From contig CAMCJY010000140.1 in assembly GCA_945875225.1 (NCBI GenBank), forward strand, positions 1 to 5,940: a stretch of DNA of 5,940 bases. Direction: 5' to 3'. Positions 1-5,121 of this stretch are shown here, piece by piece. The first letter of the stretch is position 1; every line of letters starts with the position of its first letter. Source of the stretch: Comamonas sp. lk. Its GTDB lineage: Bacteria; Pseudomonadota; Gammaproteobacteria; Burkholderiales; Burkholderiaceae_C. The position numbers and the translations under genes are program-made. The notes under the pieces are model-generated. The model was not told where the DNA came from, did no database searches, and saw only the letters and a program-made list of their open reading frames with translations.

Positions 1-2336
1 ATACTAGCAATATGGCCCGCGTCCAGCGCGTGAAAGACTACGGTCTCGTCGATACGGTTAATAAATTCAGGCCGGAAATGGTTTTTCAATTCACCGGTGA
101 CGGCGTCTTTAACTTCTTCGCGATCCTGGCCCACCATGCTTTGAATTAATTGCGAGCCGATATTGCTGGTCATCGCGATGATGGTGTTTTTAAAGTCGAC
201 AGTGCGCCCCTGGCCATCGGTCAGGCGGCCATCGTCTAGCACTTGCAAAAGCACATTAAATACATCCGTGTGCGCCTTTTCCACTTCGTCCAGTAAAAGC
301 ACGCTATAGGGTTTGCGGCGTACCGCTTCGGTGAGGTAACCCCCCTCCTCGTAGCCCACATAGCCGGGCGGCGCGCCAATCAAGCGTGCCACTGAATGCT
401 TCTCCATGAACTCGCTCATGTCGATGCGAATCAAATGGTCTTCACTGTCAAACAAGAAGCCTGCCAAGGCTTTGCACAATTCTGTCTTGCCAACGCCGGT
501 GGGGCCTAAGAACAAGAAAGAGCCGGTCGGGCGGTTGGGGTCCGAAAGACCTGAGCGCGAGCGGCGTATGGCATTGGCGACGGCACCGATCGCCTCGTCC
601 TGGCCCACCACGCGCTGGTGCAGACGCTCTTCCATCAGCAAGAGTTTTTCCCGGTCGCCCTGCATGAGTTTGGCGATAGGGATGCCGGTAGCGCGCGCCA
701 CCACTTCGGCGATTTCTTCTGCGCCCACCTGGGTGCGCAGCAATTGAGGCGTCGCGCCCTCACCCCCTTTGGCGCGGCCCGCCTCCGTGTCCTGCGCCTC
801 TTTCAGGCGCCTTTCCAAGCCCGGTAACTGGCCGTATTGCAACTCAGCTACTTTGGTGAGATCGCCTTTACGCGTCAGGGTTTCAATTTGCTGACGCAGC
901 ACATCAATTTCCGCCCGAATTTGCGCACTGCCCTGCGCCATGGCTTTTTCGGCCTTCCAGATTTCGTCCAGATCGGCGATTTCGCGCTGTAAGGTGCTGA
1001 TTTCCTCGTTGATGAGCGCAAAGCGCTTAATAGAGGCTTCGTCTTTTTCCTTTTTCACCGCCTCACGCTCGATCTGCAACTGAATCAATCGCCTATCCAG
1101 CTTATCCATTACTTCGGGCTTGGAGTCCAGCTCGATTTTGATCTTGGCCGCCGCTTCGTCAATCAAGTCAATCGCCTTGTCCGGTAGAAAGCGGTCGGTA
1201 ATGTAGCGATGGCTCAATTCGGCCGCGGCCACGATGGCTGGGTCGGTGATGTTCACGCCATGGTGTACCTGGTAGCGTTCTTTGAGGCCGCGCAAAATTG
1301 CGACGGTGGCTTCCACCGTAGGCTCGCCCACCAAAATCTTTTGAAAACGGCGCTCCAGCGCCGCGTCTTTTTCAATGTATTTGCGGTATTCGTCTAGCGT
1401 GGTTGCGCCCACGCAATGAAGTTCGCCCCGCGCTAGGGCCGGCTTGAGCATATTGCCAGCGTCCATGGCGCCTTCGGCCTTGCCGGCGCCCACCATGGTG
1501 TGTAACTCGTCAATAAAGACAATGGTCTGGCCCTCGTCCTTGGACAGGTCTTTCAACACATTTTTCAGCCGTTCTTCAAATTCTCCCCGAAACTTGGCAC
1601 CCGCCAGCAGGGAGGCCATATCCAGCGACAGCACGCGCTTGCCTTTGAGCGAATCGGGCACTTCGCCAGCAACAATGCGCTGGGCTAGGCCTTCGACGAT
1701 GGCGGTCTTGCCGACACCGGGCTCGCCAATCAATACCGGGTTGTTCTTGGTGCGGCGTTGCAGCACCTGGATAGCACGGCGGATTTCGTCGTCACGGCCA
1801 ATCACCGGATCGAGCTTGCCGGCGCGGGCGCGCTCGGTCAAATCGACGCAATATTTTTTCAGAGACTCACGCTGGTCTTCGGCGTCGGCGCTGTCCACGC
1901 CCTGCCCGCCGCGCACCGCCAAAATGGCGGCGTCCAGGCTTTTGCGGCTCAAACCCGAAGCCTGCGCCCGCTTGGCAAAGTCGGACTTTGCCTCACTCAA
2001 GGCCACCAAAAATAACTCGCTGGCCACATATTGGTCGCCGCGTTTCATGGCTTCTTTTTCGCAGGCTTGCAAAAGGCTGACCATGTCACGCCCTACCTGC
2101 ACTTGGTCCTGGCCTTGTACCTGGGGCAGCTTGTGGGCGGCAGCGTCTGCCATGGCCAGCAGCGAAGGGACGTTGACCCCCGCGCGCTGGAGCAAAGCCT
2201 TGGGGCCGTCGTCCTGGCGCAGCATGGCCCCCAGCACATGGGCTGGCTCAATATAGGCATGGTCCTGGGCCAGCGCTGCGCTTTGCGCTTCACCCAGGGC
2301 CTCTTGGAACTTGGTCGTTAACTTGTCAATTCGCAT
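1..2336 (-). CDS. clpB: ATP-dependent chaperone ClpB (protein disaggregase), C-terminus cut by window edge
   Basis: Hexameric cytosolic AAA+ chaperone that, with DnaK/DnaJ/GrpE, threads aggregated proteins through its pore after heat stress. The frame is open from the ATG at 2336 to the left edge, giving 778 complete codons; the family is usually about 860 residues, so only the end of the second AAA+ small domain is missing. Visible parts: Clp N-domain (about 1-145); NBD1 with Walker A GEPGVGKT (K210), Walker B IDELH (E277) and arginine fingers in LERRF; a coiled-coil M-domain (about 400-530), the mark of ClpB rather than ClpA/ClpC; NBD2 with Walker A GPTGVGKT (K617), Walker B LLLDEVEKAH (E684), pore loop GYVGY and the FINRIDE arginine finger near R761. 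The NBD1 pore loop reads KFRG (F249) where KYRG is common; it remains aromatic. The start is supported by a GAGGA site 6 nt upstream and a heat-shock promoter. The identification is essentially certain. Confidence 0.98.
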   Translation of the reverse strand, partial: MRIDKLTTKFQEALGEAQSAALAQDHAYIEPAHVLGAMLRQDDGPKALLQRAGVNVPSLLAMADAAAHKLPQVQGQDQVQVGRDMVSLLQACEKEAMKRGDQYVASELFLVALSEAKSDFAKRAQASGLSRKSLDAAILAVRGGQGVDSADAEDQRESLKKYCVDLTERARAGKLDPVIGRDDEIRRAIQVLQRRTKNNPVLIGEPGVGKTAIVEGLAQRIVAGEVPDSLKGKRVLSLDMASLLAGAKFRGEFEERLKNVLKDLSKDEGQTIVFIDELHTMVGAGKAEGAMDAGNMLKPALARGELHCVGATTLDEYRKYIEKDAALERRFQKILVGEPTVEATVAILRGLKERYQVHHGVNITDPAIVAAAELSHRYITDRFLPDKAIDLIDEAAAKIKIELDSKPEVMDKLDRRLIQLQIEREAVKKEKDEASIKRFALINEEISTLQREIADLDEIWKAEKAMAQGSAQIRAEIDVLRQQIETLTRKGDLTKVAELQYGQLPGLERRLKEAQDTEAGRAKGGEGATPQLLRTQVGAEEIAEVVARATGIPIAKLMQGDREKLLLMEERLHQRVVGQDEAIGAVANAIRRSRSGLSDPNRPTGSFLFLGPTGVGKTELCKALAGFLFDSEDHLIRIDMSEFMEKHSVARLIGAPPGYVGYEEGGYLTEAVRRKPYSVLLLDEVEKAHTDVFNVLLQVLDDGRLTDGQGRTVDFKNTIIAMTSNIGSQLIQSMVGQDREEVKDAVTGELKNHFRPEFINRIDETVVFHALDAGHIAS

Positions 2337-2342
2337 AAGGCA

Positions 2343-2347
2343 TCCTC
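2343..2347 (-). promoter_or_regulatory. Ribosome binding site of clpB
   Basis: GAGGA on the minus strand, six bases before the ATG at 2336. It is a strong Shine-Dalgarno match and fixes the clpB start. Confidence 0.8.
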
Positions 2348-2359
2348 AGTTAGGGCACA

Positions 2360-2386
2360 GCTTGGGGTCGGTAGTGCATTTTCAAG
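2360..2386 (-). promoter_or_regulatory. Sigma-32 (RpoH) heat-shock promoter of clpB
   Basis: On the minus strand CTTGAAA (2386-2380) is followed after 12 bases by CCCCAAGC (2367-2360). The known RpoH consensus is approximately CTTGAAA, an 11-16 base spacer, then CCCCATNT. The -35 match is complete and the CCCC core of the -10 is present; the final bases differ. Transcription would start near 2352-2355, giving a short leader of about 17-19 bases that contains the clpB ribosome binding site. clpB is a classical RpoH regulon member, which agrees with the position. I see no CIRCE-type inverted repeat that would indicate HrcA control. Confidence 0.8.
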
Positions 2387-2410
2387 CGGCGCGGGGCGGT
2401 CCGCACTGAC

Positions 2411-2416
2411 TAAAAT
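2411..2416 (+). promoter_or_regulatory. Probable -10 box of the small protein gene, implying a leaderless mRNA
   Basis: TAAAAT lies with 7 bases between it and the ATG at 2424. A start point 6-8 bases after a -10 box would therefore fall on or next to the A of the ATG. No Shine-Dalgarno sequence precedes the ATG (the bases are TCAAGCTA), which fits a leaderless transcript. The -35 region at 2388-2393 (GGCGCG) does not resemble TTGACA, so promoter strength is uncertain. The call is inference from spacing. Confidence 0.45.
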
Positions 2417-2423
2417 CAAGCTA

Positions 2424-2990
2424 ATGAATATCCACCAACTCAATGTGCAGTATGACGAACGGCAGGACCGCCTGCTAGTTCGGGTCAAAACCGTGCAGGA
2501 GCAAGAGGTACGCCTATGGCTGACCCGCCGCATTGGCGTCAAGTTGGTGGAGCCGCTGATGACTACCGTCTCGCGTATCGAGGCTTTAGACCCTGCGGTG
2601 ACCCTGGCTGACGAAACGTCACGCAAAATTTTGGTGCACCTGAAACAAGAAGATTTTTTGCAAAAAGCGGATCTGCAGACGCCGTATTCGAGTACCACCA
2701 CGGCGCTGCCCCTGGGCGAGTTGCCGATGCTAGTGACCGAGGTCACGATCCATTTGCATGCCAACGGACTGACCCAATTAGTGATCAAAGACGGCGGGGA
2801 CGAGGAGCAGGAGGCGCGTACCTGCACCCTGAATTTGCAGTCCTTTATGGTGCACGGCCTGCTGCATTTGCTGCAACAAGCAGTGCACCGCTCGCAATGG
2901 CTGGACCCGGTGCAAGCGCCGGACCAAGAGGAAAGCGCTGCCGAAGCCGCGCAGGCACGGCGTACGCGGAAGAAAACATATACCCATTGA
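2424..2990 (+). CDS. Conserved Burkholderiales protein of unknown function, 188 aa
   Basis: I do not know its function. From memory, similar proteins beginning MNIHQL and carrying an LRLWLTRR-like motif occur in other Burkholderiales; this was not checked. The N-terminal part (1-45) looks like alternating beta strands followed by the basic motif VRLWLTRR (29-36). A conserved-looking stretch (about 95-124) runs from LPLGELP into a predicted strand-rich segment. It is followed by an acidic patch GGDEEQE (124-130) and a helical region rich in leucine and glutamine (about 139-155). The tail is Ala/Glu-rich and then basic (ARRTRKK). There is no signal peptide, membrane segment, known catalytic motif or cysteine cluster (a single Cys at 134), so a soluble cytosolic protein is likely. 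It is divergent from clpB and convergent with moaE, so it is probably its own transcription unit. Codon use resembles its neighbours. The start is chosen for family resemblance despite the lack of a ribosome binding site. Confidence 0.85.
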   Translation: MNIHQLNVQYDERQDRLLVRVKTVQEQEVRLWLTRRIGVKLVEPLMTTVSRIEALDPAVTLADETSRKILVHLKQEDFLQKADLQTPYSSTTTALPLGELPMLVTEVTIHLHANGLTQLVIKDGGDEEQEARTCTLNLQSFMVHGLLHLLQQAVHRSQWLDPVQAPDQEESAAEAAQARRTRKKTYTH

Positions 2991-3017
2991 GGGCAGGCAT
3001 GGGTGCTGCGGCCTCAA
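2982..3017. repeat. Two overlapping short inverted repeats across the convergent stop codons
   Basis: ACCCAT (2982-2987) pairs with ATGGGT (2999-3004), and TTGAGG (2987-2992) pairs with CCTCAA (3012-3017). The two cannot form fully at once because they share base 2987 and interleave. They cover the end of the small protein gene, the 23-bp gap and the moaE stop codon. This is where a bidirectional terminator would be expected, but the stems are only 6 bp and no T-run follows on either strand, so an intrinsic terminator is not well supported. Confidence 0.25.
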
Positions 3018-3535
3018 GCGTTGGGTTTGTATATGCCCCAGCGGGCTAAAGCCGCATCGTCACTGACACGGGCATCCACCCATTGCGCGCCCTCCAAGCC
3101 CTGCTCTTTTTTCCAAAAAGGGGCTTGGGTTTTCAGGAAGTCCATCACAAACTCGCAGGCTTTGAAGCTTTCGCCGCGATGGGCCGAAGCCGCCACCACC
3201 AGTACCACCGGCTCAGTAGGGTGCATCACGCCAACGCGATGTACCACCCGCACGCCGTAAATATCAAAGCGCTGATGGGCCTCGTCAATCATGGATTCGA
3301 TGGATTTTTCTGTCATGCCAGGATAATGCTCCAGCTCTAAGGTCTGGACGCTACCGGCATGCGCCGCATCATGCACATTACGGTCGCGCACCGTGCCTAA
3401 AAAGGTACAAACCGCCCCGATGCGTGGGTCGTTTTGCTGCAAGGCTGCGATCTCCTGGGATACGTCAAAACGCGCTGTTTGAATCCGCACACGGGCATTA
3501 GCCGCGTTCTGAAAAGACCCGGGAGGCTGGCTCAC
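3014..3535 (-). CDS. moaE: Molybdopterin synthase catalytic subunit MoaE, GTG start
   Basis: Large subunit of the cytosolic MoaD2-MoaE2 molybdopterin synthase, which transfers sulfur from MoaD thiocarboxylate to cyclic pyranopterin monophosphate. The product is 173 residues from the GTG at 3535; the E. coli enzyme is about 150. Family motifs: FLGTVRDRN with Arg50 (E. coli Arg39), AASAHRGESF with His119-Arg120 (His103-Arg104), and FLKTQAPFWKKE with catalytic Lys135 (Lys119) and Lys142 (Lys126). The frame stays open upstream to an ATG at 3619, but that extension only reads the end of moaD out of frame and lacks family similarity. The GTG at 3535 has a GAGG site at 6-base spacing and starts after the moaD stop, so it is preferred. 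It lies 43 bp after moaD and is the last gene of the thrC-moeA-moaD-moaE unit. Identity is very secure and the start is probable. Confidence 0.96.
   Translation of the reverse strand: MSQPPGSFQNAANARVRIQTARFDVSQEIAALQQNDPRIGAVCTFLGTVRDRNVHDAAHAGSVQTLELEHYPGMTEKSIESMIDEAHQRFDIYGVRVVHRVGVMHPTEPVVLVVAASAHRGESFKACEFVMDFLKTQAPFWKKEQGLEGAQWVDARVSDDAALARWGIYKPNA
3094..3128 (-). repeat. Compact stem-loop within the 3' part of moaE
   Basis: CCAAGCCC (3094-3101) is exactly complementary to GGGCTTGG (3121-3128). Directly inside, CTTTTT (3106-3111) pairs with AAAAAG (3115-3120), leaving a 4-base bulge (3102-3105) and a 3-base loop (3112-3114). In the moaE mRNA this gives 14 base pairs in 35 bases, about 80 bases before the stop codon. 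It lies over the codons for the conserved catalytic PFWKKE motif, so protein constraint may explain much of it. It is not followed by a clear U-run. Confidence 0.4.
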
Positions 3536-3541
3536 AGCAAC

Positions 3542-3545
3542 CCTC
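3542..3545 (-). promoter_or_regulatory. Ribosome binding site supporting the GTG start of moaE
   Basis: Minus-strand GAGG, within CGAGGG, six bases before the GTG at 3535. It is the only good Shine-Dalgarno match near the plausible moaE starts, and decides between the GTG and the upstream ATG at 3619. Confidence 0.65.
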
Positions 3546-3578
3546 GGAAAATAGCTAAGGAAGGCAAGGAGCCCATGT

Positions 3579-3830
3579 TCACCCCCCTGTGACCGGCGGG
3601 AAAAATGCGACCTCTGCACCCGGCGTTAAGGCTGTACCTTCCTCGCACAAGGTTTGATTGATTGCCATGCGCAGCACCCTATCACGTCCTAGCGCCTGGG
3701 CCGCGGGGCCACCGGCTTGTAACAATTCGTCTCGTAATTGGCCAAGTGTTGGCGCTTGGGTTTCATACGCATGGCCGCTGCTACCCATGGTCTCGCGGAT
3801 GCTGGCAAAGTATTTGAGCGTGATCTGCAT
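3579..3830 (-). CDS. moaD: Molybdopterin synthase sulfur-carrier subunit MoaD
   Basis: Ubiquitin-fold small subunit of molybdopterin synthase. Its C-terminal glycine is adenylated by MoeB, converted to a thiocarboxylate, and inserted into the MoaE active site as sulfur donor. The 83-residue length is typical. The N-terminus MQITLKYFASIRE is the usual first beta strand and turn, the LGQLRDEL segment matches the conserved helix, and the product ends FFPPVTGG with the required terminal Gly-Gly. The ATG at 3830 follows the moeA stop by 34 bp. No convincing Shine-Dalgarno lies in that gap, so translation may depend on ribosomes coming from moeA. The frame remains open far upstream, but that reading is an out-of-frame shadow of moeA, so the short start is correct. 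Neighbouring moaE encodes the partner subunit; moaA, moaC and moeB are not in the window. Confidence 0.95.
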   Translation of the reverse strand: MQITLKYFASIRETMGSSGHAYETQAPTLGQLRDELLQAGGPAAQALGRDRVLRMAINQTLCEEGTALTPGAEVAFFPPVTGG

Positions 3831-3864
3831 ACGGATAAATGTAAGTGCTTGGATGGCAAGGCGC

Positions 3865-5112
3865 TCAGCCCAGCAAATCGCCTGAGCTAATGAACTGGAC
3901 GGTATCGCCACGCACAATGGTGCGGCCCGGCGGGTTGTCCAATAATCCGTCGCCCCAGACCACCGAGGTGAGTACGCCCGAGCTCTGGTTGGGGAACAGG
4001 TCCAGACCACCCTGCGTATTGCGCCTGACCCGTAAAAATTCCTGGCGCCGGTCGGCACGCGGCCAATCAAAGTCTGCGCGCAAGGCTTGCGTGGGCAAGG
4101 CCACATTCTGGACGCCCTGCATACGCAGCAAAAACGGGCGCACCAGCAGCAAAAACGTGACAAAACTTGACACCGGATTGCCAGGCAGACCGATAAAGTG
4201 CGCTGCCCCCACGCGGCCATGCGCAAAGGGTTTGCCTGGCTTGATGGCGATTTGCCAAAGATCTAAGCGGCCCAGTTGCTGCACTGCCGGCTTGATATGG
4301 TCTTCTTCGCCGACCGACACGCCGCCACTGGTCAGCACCAAATCATGCGCCTGCGCAGCATCATCCAGGGCCTGTACCGTGGCGTCCAAACGGTCCGGCA
4401 CGATACCCATATCCGTCACCTCGCAACCCATGCGGCGCAGCAAGGCCACCAAGAAAAAACGGTTGGAGTTGTAAATGGACCCTGGCTTCATGTCCTGCGG
4501 TACGACTGCGCCCGGCATCACCAGTTCGTCGCCGGTGGAAAACAAAGCGACGCGCGGCTTGCAAGCGACTTGCAACTGCGCCAAGCCCACGCTGGCTGCC
4601 ATCCCCAAAGCGGCTGGGCCAAGGCGCATGCCGCACTGCAAGACTGTGGCACCAAGCCTAACGTCCTCGCCACGGCGGCGTATCCACTGCCCGGCTTGGG
4701 GCTGGGTTTGCACTTGTATCTGTGTCGCCGAAGGGTCCGTGCCCGGTACTGCCTGGCAATCCTCCTGCATGACCACGGCATCGGCGCCCAAAGGAATCGG
4801 CGCGCCGGTGAAGATCCGGGCGACCGTACCCGCAAGCAGCGGCAGGCCTTTGCTACCCGCGGGTATACGTTGGGAGACCGGTAGCGAGCGCCCAGGCGCA
4901 AGATCTGCGCACCGCAAGGCATAACCGTCCATGGAACTGTTGTCCTGCGGCGGCACTTCCAGCTTTGACACCACATCCTGTGCCAGCACCCGGCCATCGG
5001 CCTGCAGGGTGCTCAGCATTTCTGAGCGTACTGGTTTGTCATCCAAAGCCGCCAGCAATTGCGCCACCGCTGTTTCAAGCGGCAAGAGCGGGCTGCGGTT
5101 CGGCGTGGACAT
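3865..5112 (-). CDS. moeA: Molybdopterin molybdenumtransferase MoeA
   Basis: Cytosolic dimeric enzyme that inserts molybdate into adenylylated molybdopterin made by MogA, giving active Mo-cofactor. The 415 residues match the E. coli length of about 411. In order: N-terminal region with DNSSMDGYA (57-65; first Asp equivalent to E. coli Asp59); RIFTGAPIP and DAVVMQE (99-117; Thr102 equivalent to Thr100); RRGEDV (146-151); start of the MogA-like domain with STGDEL (192-197; Glu196 equivalent to Glu188); YNSN (214-217); VPD (Asp240 equivalent to Asp228); TSGGVSVGEED (261-271; Asp271 equivalent to Asp259); IKPGKP (290-295); GLPGNPVS (308-315); and a C-terminal beta-barrel domain. All key acidic residues are present, so it should be active. 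The ATG at 5112 follows the thrC stop by 9 bp without a good ribosome binding site, suggesting translational coupling. Also known as glp in some annotations. Confidence 0.97.
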   Translation of the reverse strand: MSTPNRSPLLPLETAVAQLLAALDDKPVRSEMLSTLQADGRVLAQDVVSKLEVPPQDNSSMDGYALRCADLAPGRSLPVSQRIPAGSKGLPLLAGTVARIFTGAPIPLGADAVVMQEDCQAVPGTDPSATQIQVQTQPQAGQWIRRRGEDVRLGATVLQCGMRLGPAALGMAASVGLAQLQVACKPRVALFSTGDELVMPGAVVPQDMKPGSIYNSNRFFLVALLRRMGCEVTDMGIVPDRLDATVQALDDAAQAHDLVLTSGGVSVGEEDHIKPAVQQLGRLDLWQIAIKPGKPFAHGRVGAAHFIGLPGNPVSSFVTFLLLVRPFLLRMQGVQNVALPTQALRADFDWPRADRRQEFLRVRRNTQGGLDLFPNQSSGVLTSVVWGDGLLDNPPGRTIVRGDTVQFISSGDLLG

Positions 5113-5121
5113 GCGGACAGT

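Noticed and set aside
1222..1231. GGCCGCGGCC palindrome inside clpB
   Set aside because: It encodes an alanine-rich stretch in a conserved helix; short G+C palindromes of this kind are common in such coding DNA.
1444..2256. Long open frame of 270 codons on the plus strand opposite clpB
   Set aside because: It lies entirely antisense to the well-conserved clpB N-terminal and NBD1 coding region. Its translation is Ser/Arg/Pro-rich with no recognisable domain, as expected for a shadow of G+C-biased codons.
2359..2422. AGCTTG/CAAGCT inverted repeat and repeated CAAGC words in the clpB divergent region, as a possible operator
   Set aside because: The words are only 5-6 bases long and widely spaced. 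Two of them are simply parts of the sigma-32 -35 and -10 boxes, so chance explains them.
2318..2827. Minus-strand frame of 169 codons opposite the small protein gene and crossing the clpB promoter
   Set aside because: It overlaps the clpB start and promoter and is antisense to a protein with clear family character. Its product is Ser/Arg/Cys-rich and has no plausible start signal.
3107..3113. Run of six A plus the following G on the moaE strand as a possible ribosomal frameshift site
   Set aside because: The zero frame reads AAA AAA GAG, so the phase is wrong for a classical A AAA AAG slip. The codons encode the invariant WKKE motif, and the normal frame gives a full MoaE.
3845..4474. Plus-strand frame of 209 codons opposite moeA
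   Set aside because: It is antisense to conserved MoeA motifs and has low-information composition. The same applies to the frames at 4276-4884 and 4475-4924.
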